Source: Calamus simplicifolius
Lineage: Eukaryota; Streptophyta; Magnoliopsida; Arecales; Arecaceae
Direction: 5' to 3'
Length of the DNA stretch: 64,000 nucleotides
Assembly (NCBI GenBank): GCA_900491605.1
Contig: UESW01004076.1
Coordinates: forward strand, 852,836-916,835
The notes beneath the pieces were generated by a model. The model had not been told where the DNA came from, made no database searches, and worked only from the letters and a program-made list of their open reading frames with translations. Both the position numbers and the translations under genes were made by a program. Positions within the stretch are counted from its first letter, which is position 1, and each line of letters starts with the position of its first letter. Positions 1-11,198 of the stretch are shown in pieces.

Positions 1-375
1 ATGGAGGCTAGCCCCACTGTGCTACCCCATCATCAATGCTCTGACAAGTGATCATGCCCCAAGACTGGCAAGCTCTAAGCACCAATAAAATGGGTAAGAG
101 AGGCCCTCGATCAGGTAACTCAACACACAACTCCTAAATGCTCATATGCTCACAGAGAGCACCTCTCTAAGCTCTCTCCTTCTCTTTCGAGCTTTTTTAA
201 GCTCACGGTTGTTGCCTAGAGCATTAGCTTGAGCGTCGGAGGGTCCCACTGAAATCTCTGGTTTGAAACTTTTTGCAGGCTCCAAGCATGAGAGCTCGCC
301 GAAAGATCCTTGGCTTATCAAAGAAGATGACCGAATGTTCACGGATGCTCAAGAAGGTGATTTGGTGACAACAAT
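1..375 (+). repeat. 3' part of a Ty3-type LTR
   Basis: The stretch holds the block GAGCGTCGGAGGGTCCCAC followed by a CTTTTTGCAGG motif. The same arrangement ends the LTRs at 16.74-16.80 kb and 53.5 kb, so this is the R/U5 end of a related LTR. It fades out at about 375 near a GTGATTTGG remnant where the other copies lead into the primer-binding site. The window begins inside it, so its left end and any partner LTR are not visible. A short minus-strand open frame here is a by-product of the LTR. Confidence 0.55.
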
Positions 376-1984
376 AACCTCATTGAACTTTAAAGAATAT
401 TGACATAAAATCAATGTTTTCTTTGATTGATTGTGCATCTCAAAATATGCTATGCATGGTAGAGGTGTGGAGTTGGACCATCTCAAGATATAGATACAAA
501 TGGCTTCTTATATCCACCAAGCTGGTGGTGGAATAAGAAATACTACTACTGTAAAATAAAAAAAATAGTTAAAAAAAGTCATTCAACTATTTTGCATATT
601 CACTTTACGAATTTAGCAACACTTTAGAAAAGATCAGTTATAAAATATTATTTTTTTTATATAATTACTTAGAATTTCTTAATATATAATCAATATAAGG
701 TTAAACTTATATGCCAACAAGGGCCTTTCATTTTCTGCTATTTTAAGCCCACCATTCTCACTAGGTTAATATGATCCTAATCTAATCAAATAAAGTCATA
801 AATATTATGATTTGAAAAGTTTTATACTGAACCATCTTCCAACCTATATGAGCAATGGATCCAAATCATGTTTGATACTATTTATAATATATACCAGTGA
901 ATTCATTTAAAAAGATTACTTTAAAAATATAATTTGATTTTTTTAACTCTATATAAGTATTCAAAGACATTTCAAGACTAATACATTGACATTGTTAATA
1001 TAAGTTTTCATAACAACCTATGATGCCAAAAGGGGGCAATGTTAATTCAACACAGTGCAAGAGTGACATTTTGTGTTACCTATCTAGGTTACTATAACAT
1101 TTTTGTTAGGAAAAAAAAAAAAAGTGGGCGAGGGGGGTTGTCAAACACCTAAAAATACCGCAGTGCATAGCGTTTTGGTTTCGCGATTTCTACTGGTTGA
1201 TTGGTGCTTCAAAATAGCTCTTATCCGACCAATCATTGTTTATTTCATGTTAAATATATTTTAAAAGTCCCAGAGTTCATGTTTCAAATGTTCTAGCCTC
1301 AACTTTAAAAATATTAAATTACTTTCTCAATGGGACATAAACCATGCAACAATGGCAGAGTCCAAGGACTTTTGAATAATTTTTGTGAAACGCGGTGACT
1401 ATATGCATGCATGCTTACAACCGAATGCGTCATTTTCGCGTCATCTTTCTCAAGAGCTAGCTTTTATTTATCATGCTTGGGGGAGGAAGAATACCACGGT
1501 GAGCCACCGTATTCCCAACCTTGATGGGAAATGGGGTGGGGAACGCAATGATGCAGCGTGCCGTCGCGTTTTGAAAAAATATCGGAGGACGGCGTCATTG
1601 CGAATGGTCTCAAACGTGGACCCCCACCACATGGTTTTGCTGGAGTCAACTGCAGGCCATTCCGCACGACGGCAGCTGAAACTTGGAAAAGAACGAGAGG
1701 GACCGGCCATTCCCATGGATCCCACTTCAAAACCACCAAAGCGCGTGCCCCAGGCCTCGGGACTTGGCATCAGCGAACGGATGCAAAATTTCTATGCCCT
1801 TCACCGGATTACCCTACTGCTGGTGATTGAGTGAATTATTGCTGTGATTTTTGTTTTTTGGCTTAAAAATAATGTATCTTAAAATTTAGATAATTTTTTT
1901 TATTTAAATAAATCTGTAAATAATTCTTACGCAAGAATTACATAAAGTAGTTCATACAAAAAATCCTACAATACTTAAATCAAT
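376..1984. other. AT-rich intergenic DNA
   Basis: No gene recognised. The sequence is AT-rich with homopolymer runs (poly-A near 1111-1123). A GC-richer island at about 1385-1830 is open in several frames on both strands, including 149 codons on the plus strand, but none of these translations resembles a family I know, and overlapping open frames in all directions argue for composition rather than coding. Confidence 0.5.
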
Positions 1985-2630
1985 AAAAATCCTTAGCAAA
2001 CAGATGAAAAGAGAAGGTTATTGCAGAAGGATGCCCCAAAAAAATTTCTGAAGAGCAATGGCTTTTGTTTTATTTTTGAGGGTTTAGAATTACCTTAGAT
2101 ACGCCTATCTGAGGGATCCTGGGACTTAGTATTTGTGCGTTACCAAGAAGATAAGTAGTTACATGATTTTTTGGGTACGTTTTAGGGAGTTGGCATCCGA
2201 TAAGACCGAAATCTCATCGATTATGAGGATTGACAGTTGATGAAGCTGACCGACACTTTATCGAGAATTTAAAATCCGGTTGATCATGGACGAAGTGCTA
2301 TATTTGGTTTCTGTTTCTTTTTTGGGAAGCTTACTCCGAAATCTTTGCGATCAGGATGGTTCATCCTTCGAGATATCCAGCATGATTTGAAGCAGCAATG
2401 GCGCTTACGTTGAGACGTTAAGGATTGACACTACTGAGGTACGAAATAGCTCGGCCTATCAAGATTCGGAGATAGCTCAGCCCTACTGAGGTACGGAGAT
2501 AGCAGGTGGAGTCGCTTGTCCTTTTCTGCAAAGGAGAATAGTGGCAGTTAGTGGATCAAAGCTCAGAGCTGGTGGATTTGCTGCCTGCTATGTTTGTCAA
2601 TCGATGTGGTGATATTTTAACCCCACATCA
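1985..2630 (-). repeat. Truncated 3' LTR of the decayed Ty3 element
   Basis: Matches 5326-5972 along its length. Shared landmarks are GACTTAGTATTTGTGCGTT, GAGTTGGCATCCGATAAG and TTTTAACCCCAC near the right end. On the minus strand it starts TGATGTGGGG at 2630. The last 140 bp or so of the LTR (R/U5) present in the other copy is missing here. Confidence 0.6.
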
Positions 2631-2739
2631 CATGCCCTTCACTCACTAGTCCAAAGTATAGGTTCGGGCATAGAGAGTAGAGTTGCGACATGATGACACC
2701 ATAAATGTGAGAGATTAAGTATTTCGCCCTGCCAAGGTT

Positions 2740-3480
2740 CGTAGAATCAAAGTGCTCGGCCCTACCAAGGTTTGGAGAAATGCTCGCCCCTGCCAAAGTT
2801 CAGAGATAAGCTCAGTCCTGCTGAGGTATGGAGAAATAGCTTGGCCCTGCCGAGGTTTGGAGATATATTTTTACTTGGCCCAGCCAAGGTACGAAGAAAG
2901 TTGCTCGGCTGTACCGAAGCTTGAAGAAATTTTTACTTGACCAAGCCAAGGTACGAAGAAATATTTTTTACTTGGCGCTGCTAAGGTATCCCGACCGGTC
3001 TTACCGAGGTTCGGAATAATGTTAGACCGTGCCGAGGTACGGAAATTTTTTTTTACTTGGCCCGTACGAAAAAATATTTTTTACTTGACATTGCTAAGGT
3101 ATCCTGACCGGCCTTGCCGAGGTTCGGAATAATGTTGGCCGTGCCAAGGTATGAGAAAATTTTTTACTTGGCCCAGCCAAGGTACAGAGAAAGTTGCTTG
3201 GCCGTACCGAGGTTCAAAGAAATTTTTACTTGGCCTAGCCAAGGTATCCTGATCGGCCTTGCCGAGGTTCAGAATAATGCTCGGCCATGCCAAGGTATAG
3301 AGAAAACTTTTTACTTGGCCCAACCAAGGTACGAAGAAAGTTGCTCGGCCGTGCTAAAGTTCGAAGAAATTTTTACTTGGCCCATCCAAGATACGGAGAA
3401 AGTTGCTCGGCTTTGCCGAGGTTTAGAGAAATTTTTACTTGGCCTAGTTAAGGTATGGAGAAAATTGCTCGACCAATGGG
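2740..3480. repeat. Imperfect tandem array of CTCGGCC/CCAAGGTACG units
   Basis: Degenerate short units alternate between forms of 'ctcggccNtgccgaggttcgg' and 'acttggcccagccaaggtac'. A higher-order period is visible: the phrase gaggttcggaataatg recurs near 3007, 3119 and 3263. Units vary from about 30 bp up to composites of about 113 and 144 bp. The array lies between the gag remnant and the 3' LTR of the minus-strand element and keeps several short frames open by chance. Confidence 0.7.
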
Positions 3481-4089
3481 GTCGATGTTCAGGCAAGTCC
3501 TGCCTTTCATCATCATCTCAAAAAAGATGATTATTCAAAGAATAAATATACAAATTGGAGCGAAGATTTCTGTTACAATGAGCAAAATAGCTTGGTTCAG
3601 GCATACTTTAATGGTAATACGCTCGGAATTCCATGTCTTGAGGATATTGCATCCCTTGAAGGTCTTCATCTAAAAAGACGAGCCCCTCGCATCGGACCCT
3701 TTTAGGCTGGTTCTCCTCTTCATTTTGTCAGTCCTAGGAGGACCGATTATGGTAATCATATTAACGTTATCAGCCATTGGTGGGTTCGATGGGGGTTATT
3801 ATCAAATTTTTGATGGACGTTCTGCTTTATAGTCTACTTCGGGGGTGTATTGATTGAACTTCCGTGCCGGATTTCTGGTGCGTTTTCTTGGCGGTGGAGC
3901 TTTTTGGCAATGAGCTGGGCTCGCAGGGCGAGACGATCGGCTCTTTTCCAAGCATTTCTTCTCCTTTTTCTTGGATTGCTCGGCTTGGGCTAACCTTCGA
4001 GATTCTTCGACTCTGGCGTATTTATCCGCAAAAAACCATCATATCAGAGAGACTTTTGGGGTAGTTGACTTAAATGGCGAGATAAAAGT

Positions 4090-5180
4090 CTTCCTCCTTT
4101 GATACTCAACCCGCTAAGGCGGACATAGCCACATCGTGATTGAGGTGGTCGACATCCAGCATGTTGTGTTGAAACGGCCAAGAAAACTTCTCAGGGACTC
4201 TTCCTCTTGTGCTTGACATCGAAAAGGGAGTTGGATCTCCGTCGATGGTAGTGGCTGCTGACGAACTGGCTGATAAATGAGTGGCCAAGTTTGTCGAAGG
4301 AGTTGATGGAGTTTGGCTTCAGTGTGTTGAACCATATCCTGGCTGGCCCCCTTAGAGTAGAGGGAAAGGCCCGGTACAGGATTGCATCTGATGTTCTGTG
4401 GAACATCATGATGGATCATAAACTGCTCAGGTGGTCATCGGGGTCGGTGGTCCCATTGTACAGCTCGATGGTAGGGAGCTTGATGTGGAATAGGACCACC
4501 TCCTTCATAATCTTTTTGGCGAAAGGCAGACCCTCACCCTACTCCACCCGAGGTTGAGGATGGGATGTGTGCTTCACTGCATCCAACTCCCGACGCATCT
4601 CTTGGAGTTGTTGTTGCATACCCTTGTTCTAGACAGTTAAAGGGACTAGACGAGGGATCAAGGCCGTGGCATCGAGTTGTGGCACAAGAAGGCTGGAGAT
4701 AAGGAGCGTGCCTGGCGGGACCGAGGTAGACTCCTGTCTCTACCCTTCTATGGCATCGGCTCTAGTCCCTCCTCGTGGCCAGGTTGTCGTGGGAAGCTCG
4801 TGGCCTCGACTGCATTGGGTGGAGGAGCCATCGATGGGACCGATGTGGCCATCTGATCAAGGAGTTACTGAGTGGGTGCAATCAGGAAAGGACTCCATGG
4901 AGTCCCTGTATTAACCGTGCCAAAGCTTGAACTTGTTAGACCAATGCGCCAAACTGGTCATGGGTGACCGGGGCCGCGAGCGGTGAAGAAGCGTTAGATT
5001 GTGGCGGCTGCGATGGTGCCACATTATTTGTGAGATCATGTCTATGAGAGGCAGCCTGATCGGAGCATTAGTAGTTGCTCTCTTGCGATTGGCCATTGAG
5101 GAAATATCCTTCTTTGTTGAACCTTGTTTCCTTAGTTTTAAGTTTAATGGGACTTGAGGTCCTTCCTTTAGCGTCAATCT
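4090..5180 (-). pseudogene. gag remnant (retrotransposon gag domain)
   Basis: Minus-strand translations around 4419-4114 and 4409-4191 alternate between frames and preserve the spacing of the plant Ty3 capsid domain: a C-x-P/AFPSTLRGPARIWFN-like stretch, then HSFISQFVSSH, then a polar ESLRSFLGRFN segment. Part of an N-terminal gag region is open at 5177-4911 but not recognisable. Frameshifts separate the segments, so no intact protein is encoded. In an active element this product would form the virus-like particle. Confidence 0.6.
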
Positions 5181-5186
5181 GTTACT

Positions 5187-5972
5187 GCTGATTTTCGTTC
5201 TTCGGCTTGGGAACGATGCACGTCAGGATCCAAGTAGCTTTCTTCTGTCTGGGTGGACCTGCAAGATAGTCCTCACATAGGAATCACAAGGTGGTCCATG
5301 CGGAAGACCCTTCGATGCCCAAGTCAGTGAAAAATCCTCAGCAAATAGATGAGAGGAGAAGGTTATTGCATAAGGATGCCCCAGAGATTTTTTGAAGAGC
5401 AATGGCCTCTGCTTCATTTTTGGAGGCTTAGAATTGCCTTAGAGACGTTATCTGAGGGGTCTTGGGACTTAGTATTTGTGCGTTGCCAAGAAGGTAAGTA
5501 GTTATCTGATTTTGCCAGCGTGTTTTAGGGAGTTGGCATCCGATAAGGCCAAAATCCCATCGGTTATGGGGATGGCTAGTTGATGTAGCTGATATATGTT
5601 TTATCAAAAATTTGAAATCTCGTTAATCGTGAACAGAGTGTTGTATTTGGTTTTCGTTTCTGTTTTGAGAAGCTTAATTCGAAATCTTTGTGATCGAAAT
5701 GATTCATCCTTTGAGATATCTGGCTTGTTTGAAGCGGCAATGACGCTTATGTTGAGGCGATGAGGATCGGCACTGTTGAGGTTCGAAATAGTTCGGTCCT
5801 GCCGATGTACGAAAATAGCTCAGTCGTATCAAATATGAAGATAATAGGTGAAGTTGCTTGTCCTTTTTATAAAAAAGAATAATGACAGTTAGTAGATTAA
5901 AGCTTAAATATGAATTTTACTATCCGCTGCATCTGCTAATCGATATGGTGATGATATTTTAACCCCACGTCA
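5187..5972 (-). repeat. 5' LTR of the decayed Ty3 element
   Basis: On the minus strand it begins TGACGTGGGG at 5972 and ends near 5187, just before a degenerate primer-binding-site-like stretch (agattgacgctaaaggaagg). It shares 5326-5972 with the truncated partner at 1985-2630. The exact 3' end is an estimate. Confidence 0.5.
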
Positions 5973-7397
5973 CATAGCATCAAGAACTCAGCTGATTTGC
6001 TGCCAGGACATGGCATAAATTAAAATTCCATCAATCCCATCGCCTAATATACATATACCTTGGCACAGCATTCCATCGCCGTCGCACCGGCCAGGACGAC
6101 GAGCCCCACCTGACTCATCCGCCACAACTAGTGTGCTCAAAGTGTTTGACTCGATCTAGTCGTAGTCTTTCATCTCAATCCCCATCATGACTGCTTTGAA
6201 CTTTTCAGCCATGGTCTGGAAGGACTCCCTCGCCGGAGGAAAGAGAGGGGGAAGCTTCCAACTCTTTCGTTCAGATCGTGGACGTCCCCGGCCACACCCA
6301 GTCCCTTCTTTTACGTAGGAGAGGCGTATTCCCACTCTCGTTACGTGGCTTAAGTCATTGGAGTCAGCTATCTGGTCTGACCGCGTTAAAGTTTTTCCCC
6401 TCGGGTCATCGTCAAAGAAAGCGAAGAAGGGAATCAAACTGGGTCTTCAAGGTCTAGCAGAAAGTTTCATCTCGAGACAACGTGCGGAGGCTTCTGGTAA
6501 TTACGTGAAAGGAGGGAGGTTTTGTAATATTAATTATAAGCCAGTGGATGATGATGCACCAGCCCTCTTATTTTTCCAGGAGGTTTCTATAGAGAATCTT
6601 TGACATCTTGCTGGTCTTCTCTCTCCCGAGTATTTGACTAAAAACGTCCTGCCATCGTTTCATATATAAAAGAAGAAATCGAGAAGAAAAAAAAAATGAT
6701 ATGTCTAGAGCTCAGAATGGATTGTTGATTAGTATTGCATATCTGGGATAGGAATTTAAGAAACAAAGAATTGTTAAACTTTAAATGAACTTTAGATATA
6801 TCTCTGGAACAAAAAGAGATCTCGTAAGTATTAAAAAAACTGTGTAGGCTAGGGTAGGAGCCCTTTAGGCAAGTATGGAATTCAATCGAACATAAACTCC
6901 AGCTCAATCAATGAACTAGGATGATTTTAGAATTGGTTTATTGAAGCCTGCAAGTTGTTGTAGGCCTAAGGGCTTAGCCTAGCGCCAATATGGTGCTTTG
7001 GATTTTTCTATCCCATCAATAAATCTAGATGGGAGGAAATGAGTCAAATTATGTCGAAGGTATTAATTTAGGTTTGAAATGCACAACCATTACGAAAACC
7101 ATATGGAATTGTGGATGTACAAATGAAATAGACGATTTTTGATCATTAATTTATTGATAATTTGTCTATTAGATCATGCATCATAATTTTTTTTTCTTGA
7201 AATCTCTTGGCATGATTCCTCTGCCATGATGCCTCCTATACATACTCATTTCAACCATAGTTACTTAGCTCGGAAGAAAATATGCAAGGATTTGATATAA
7301 CAAAAAAATATTAGACTCTTAAGACAGGAGGGGCATGAGCGCGTCTAGGTTTTGGTTAACAGTCATATGGTTTGGCACAAGCTATCACAGTTATCTG
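5973..7397. other. Intergenic, no recognised gene
   Basis: I see no reliable gene. A minus-strand frame of 93 codons at 6437-6156 is moderately GC-rich but matches no family I know and lacks supporting splice or start context. The rest is AT-rich, with poly-A/T runs at 6684-6697 and 7188-7196. A short plus-strand frame at 6358-6603 overlaps the minus-strand one and is equally unsupported. Confidence 0.4.
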
Positions 7398-7597
7398 CCA
7401 ATGGTCTCTTGAATCTGGTCTACGGTGTAAAACGAATAAAATATACGGCTAAGTTCAGTGACTTCCAATGGTCTCCTGAAGCTGGTCCACGGTGTAAAAC
7501 GAGGAAAATATACGGGCTAAGTTCACCAACTGCCAATGGTCTCCTGAAGCTGGTCTACGGTGTAAAACGAGGAAAATATACAGCTAAAGTTCACAGG
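7398..7597 (+). repeat. Three tandem copies of a 67-68 bp unit
   Basis: Each unit begins CCAATGGTCTC (7398, 7465, 7533) and contains CTGGTCTACGGTGTAAAACG followed by AAAATATAC. The second and third copies are closer to each other than to the first. No coding sense is apparent. It lies about 60 bp before a LINE-derived RNase H fragment. Confidence 0.85.
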
Positions 7598-7654
7598 TAA
7601 TATGCTTGCGGCTGACGGATTTGATTTTCTTCTTTATGTTCGAATTTTACGCTG

Positions 7655-7997
7655 CATGGATGATATTTTTATGCTTTTCAGATTTTTCGAGCTCAAAGGA
7701 TTGTCATTGAGAGAGACTCTATGATTGTCATACAATGGATGCGAAAAGATAGTGCTCCAAATATATCCATCAATCCGATCTTGAGAGATATTTGGATCAT
7801 GCTTCATGAGGTGAAAACTGTGAAGCCAACACGGCAGCTGACTGGACAGCAACGACCGTGGCTCAGCACGTAAGATATAGGATATGGACGATGGATAAAC
7901 CATGTCCTCTATATTATTACAAATTTTACATTTCGATGTATCTGAACTGATCCACGTTAGACCAATGTAATTGCTCATTTTTATTTAAAAAAAAAAA
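7655..7997 (+). mobile_element. 3' end of an L1-type LINE (RNase H remnant, poly-A tail)
   Basis: The translation retains the C-terminal RNase H-like pattern of plant LINEs (IERDSMIVIQWM...INPILRDIWIML), which parallels LEGDSMTVISWLL...SNPILKDCWYML in the LINE at 27.5-28.6 kb. The following sequence also parallels that element (gatgtatctgaactga vs gatgtatctgggctga), and both end in poly-A, here 11 A at 7987-7997. Frameshifts and stops make it non-functional. It is strongly 5'-truncated; I could not find a clear target-site duplication. Confidence 0.75.
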
Positions 7998-8714
7998 TTC
8001 ACTCACAGATGCCATCTGAGTCCCACGGCTCTCTTTGAAAACGCTACGCTAAGCAAGCTCTCTTTTTTCCCCTTTCTAGAAGGCTAGGCGAGAAGCGTAC
8101 CGCAAAAAGACCCGGCACCCGGTGGGTTAACGTTCCCTTCGTCGCACCTCCAACGGTCGGTTTCCAGCTCGCTCCCCCAACGTTCGTCTCCAATTATATT
8201 ATTATATTCTTCCCTCGTATCCGGGTCTCCCAGCTGTTCCTAATTACTACTCCCCAGACCCTAAGCCCTTGGGACCAACCCGCTGAACAAATAAATCATC
8301 TCATGCCCTTTAAACATAGAACAGCAAAAGTCGGAAACCACTGCCTGTCTCCGACCCAAAAAATGGCATTTCTTGGTTAGTTCTTTTGCGTGTCATCCTC
8401 CTGTCCTCCGTTTCTTCCCTGTTTCGTGTTTGGGAGCGACAGTTGTCATGTCACCTCCTCCTTAAGGTCCAACGGACCGCGTCGACGTTTGAAAAATTAG
8501 CGACTGACTGACTCCACCCATTTCTTATACGCGAATGGTGGCGTAGCTTTGACTCATCCCAAGCACCATCATGTGCTCAGTTCAAATCTTCTTATCCAAG
8601 ACCAGCGCCAAATTATAAATCACAACCGATACGTTTCACGCCGTCTCGACCTTGTGATTGGTCAGTCTCTTCAGCTAAAAAAGTTCTGGAGGGACATTTG
8701 ACGTCCTTTCTGAG
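7998..8714 (+). promoter_or_regulatory. Upstream region of the PP2C gene
   Basis: About 700 bp between a LINE tail and the phosphatase TATA box. Visible motifs are an inverted CCAAT box (ATTGG near 8657), a TTGACTCA stretch near 8550 that combines a W-box core with a TGACTCA element, and GTCGAC near 8480. Motif matches this short occur by chance, so any regulation by stress-linked WRKY or bZIP factors is only a suggestion, although it would fit an AP2C-type phosphatase. Confidence 0.4.
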
Positions 8715-8720
8715 TATAAA
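8715..8720 (+). promoter_or_regulatory. TATA box of the PP2C gene
   Basis: TATAAA within GAGTATAAAAGAGACC lies 63-68 bp upstream of the ATG at 8783, a normal plant distance for a short leader. It decides the start: another in-frame-looking ATG at 8698 lies upstream of this box and would not be in the transcript. Confidence 0.65.
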
Positions 8721-8782
8721 AGAGACCGAGTCCGTGGGAGAACGAGGAGAGGAAACCGGCCGGGATTGGAGTTCTCGGAACG

Positions 8783-11198
8783 ATGTCCTGCGTTGCGTTT
8801 GCGAGCTCGCCGGTGTTCTCGCCTTCTCGAATCCCTCTTTCTTGCAAGAGCTCCCCCGAAACCCTGACTCTAACCCTAGCGCAGCACCACCTCCAGGCAG
8901 CCGACGGATCGCCGTCGCCTTCGGGGACGCCGTGCTCCACCTCGCCGTTCCGGTCCCGGTTCCAGAGAAAGGCGGCCGGAATCAGGGTGTTCAGGCCAGA
9001 CTCGTCGTCCCCTTCTCCGCCGCCCCTTCGTCGACTTCGCTGCTGAAGAGGAAGAGGCCGGCGAGGATCGACATACCGCTGACGGAGGCCGTGACCTTCG
9101 CGGCGCCGGTGGGGTCAGACGGCCGGAAGGAGTTCGAGGCGGAGAGCACGCAATTCTCGGTGTACTGCAAGAGGGGGAGGAAGAGGTTGGAGATGGAGGA
9201 CCGGCATAAGGCTGAGCTCGATCTCCATGGCGATCCCCAAATGGTAGTTTCTAATTTCAGAATCCACCCGACTTTTTTTTTTTTTTTTCCTTTCAATTAT
9301 TATTTTAAAATTGGCGTTCATTCGGGAAAAGGGATAAAATATAAGGAACCAAGTACATCTTTGGAATTTTGTTGATCAAAGTGGGGATTTTTTGGGTATT
9401 AGCATGCATCAGTTCTCCAGTTTTGATCAAATTACCTGTCATCATGGAAGGGGAGTCAAAATTGGAAGTTTTCAAATGTTATGCGTTTTTGAATGAATCA
9501 AACGGGGGTTGATTGCTGTATGTGGATGCATTTATCCACTTCTAGAAGATTATATTTTATTTAATAAGAGAGAAAAGTTGGAACTTTTCAAATGTTTAAA
9601 TTTTGAATGAATTGAAAGGCGGCGTGGTTTCAATCTTGGTATATGTTTCGCTTATTTTAGGAAAATTAGACTGTCATCTGACCGGAAGGTGAAAAGGTTT
9701 AGACTTTTTCAAATGTTGGCAATCCCCTTCTTGAACTTACAAGTTGCAGTTAATTAATTTATCTTGTTATTTATTTGATGAACAGGCATTCTTTGGTATC
9801 TTCGATGGCCATGGTGGTAAGAGAGCTGCTGAATTTGCTTCAGAGAACATGTGCGAGCGTATAGTAGGGGAACTGGCTTTGAGAGGAGGGGGAGGAGAAA
9901 GCTGCAGCGAGATGGTGGAGGAAGCTGTCAAGATTGGGTACCTGAAAACAGATGCCGAGTTTCTGAAACAAGATGCGGAAGGAGGGACTTGCTGTGTCAC
10001 TGCTTTGCTTATAAAGGGAGACCTTGTCGTTTCTAATGCTGGGGATTGCCGTGCTGTTTTGAGCCGGGCTGGAACGGCGGAGGCTCTGACATCTGACCAC
10101 AGGCCTTCACGGGAAGACGAAAGGGAGCGAATTGAGAGCCTCGTAAGTCTACTTCCCAGTGGCTGCAGTTCTCTCTGTCATTCTTCGCTATGTAGTGTTT
10201 TCATTTCTAACCTCCCAATCTTCCAATTTGTGATGAAACTTTAGTGGCCTCTGCATTCTTTGTTGAACCTGTTTGGTTCTTAGTTTACTTTCAAATGAAC
10301 TTGATTGACCATGCTGGTTCATTACTTTGGAGGTTTATTTAGGATTCCTGATAACAAATTTCGCATTCACCATCTTTACTGCACGAAAACTTATTGTAGA
10401 ATTCTAGGATTTTAGAAAATCATGGTCCGCTTGCGAAAGAGTGTCACTTGTAGATTCACCGAATGTCATTTTTTTCATCTCTGTTTCTGGTGTTTCATCT
10501 ATCCTTCCATGAATCGAGAGTTTAATTGCTCTCAATCTAAATTGGTACTGGGAGTTTGGGAGGCTGGGTTTCATCATCTTTTTTTATCATTCCCTTTTGT
10601 TAACACTTAAAAAGAAAGAAGTAAATTGTAGCTGAGAGGGTGTGCAGTATATGAGTTGACTTCTCTTAGTTAACATTTCTTGTATCAGACGTTGGCTTAC
10701 AATTACGAGCTTTGTGTGCTACGCAGGGAGGCTTCGTGGACTATTGCCGAGGAACTTGGAGGCTGCAAGGCTCGCTAGCTGTATCCAGGGCAATTGGAGA
10801 TTCACATCTTAAACAATGGGTTATACCAGATCCAGAGACCAAAATCCTGAAGATCGAACCTGATTGCGAATTCATAATCTTAGCCTCTGATGGGCTATGG
10901 GATAAGGTAACCATCCCATCTTGTTCTTGGCAATTCTTGAAGAAAAACCACTCGATCCTTTCATGTGGGGGCTTTTTTCTTTTTCGTTTTTGGATCACAA
11001 GCGTGACGCAAATATTCTTGTTCTCATTCCTTCCAGGTTGGCAATCAGGAGGCAGTGGATATAGCTCGGTCCTTATGCATCGACACTGACAACCCATCAG
11101 CGCTCTCTGCTTGCAAGAAGCTTGCTGATCTATCCGCAGCTAGAGGCTCAATTGATGATACCAGTGTTTTGATAATTCAGCTGCGGCATTTTGTCTGA
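8783..11198 (+). CDS. Protein phosphatase 2C, clade B (AP2C-like), 4 exons, exon-1 frameshift
   Basis: Mn/Mg-dependent serine/threonine phosphatase. Exons by GT-AG sites and protein continuity: 8783-9243, 9786-10142, 10727-10906, 11037-11198 (stop TGA 11196-11198). Core motifs are present: EMEDRH at the end of exon 1, FFGIFDGHGG opening exon 2, GGTCCVTALL, SNAGDCRAVLSRAG, LTSDHRPSREDERERI, then GSLAVSRAIGD and ILASDGLWDKVGNQEAVDIA across exons 3-4. A basic stretch KRKRPARIDIPL before the catalytic core resembles the kinase-interaction motif of AP2C phosphatases, which inactivate MAP kinases; that role is inferred. The N terminus MSCVAFASSPVFSPSR is family-like and sits below the TATA box, but exon 1 is 461 nt, one short of a multiple of three, and the N-terminal frame must shift near 8950-9045 to reach the catalytic frame. 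With one nucleotide restored the protein would be about 386 residues, normal for the family. It is either a sequence error or a damaged allele. Confidence 0.88.

Larger units (their letters stand above)
1985..5972 (-). mobile_element. Decayed minus-strand Ty3/gypsy element without pol
   Basis: Two diverged direct copies of one sequence (1985-2630 and 5326-5972) enclose a gag remnant that reads on the minus strand. The upper copy continues to about 5187, where an LTR-end motif (cttgggcatcgaagggtc on the minus strand) precedes a degenerate primer-binding site. On the minus strand the order is therefore 5' LTR (5972-5187), gag (5180-4090), tandem array (3480-2740) and 3' LTR (2630-1985, truncated). 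No protease, reverse transcriptase or integrase is recognisable, so it is a non-autonomous or internally deleted copy. LTR divergence is obvious by eye, implying an old insertion. Confidence 0.6.

Noticed and set aside
1385..1834. 149-codon plus-strand frame
   Set aside because: Overlapping frames of similar length on both strands, no family resemblance, no promoter or splice support.
6156..6437. 93-codon minus-strand frame as a gene
   Set aside because: A weak impression of a gene N terminus could not be tied to any family.
8698..9375. Long plus-strand frame starting at ATG 8698 as the PP2C start
   Set aside because: The ATG lies upstream of the TATA box, its N-terminal part is unlike the family, and the frame reads through the exon 1 donor into intron sequence.
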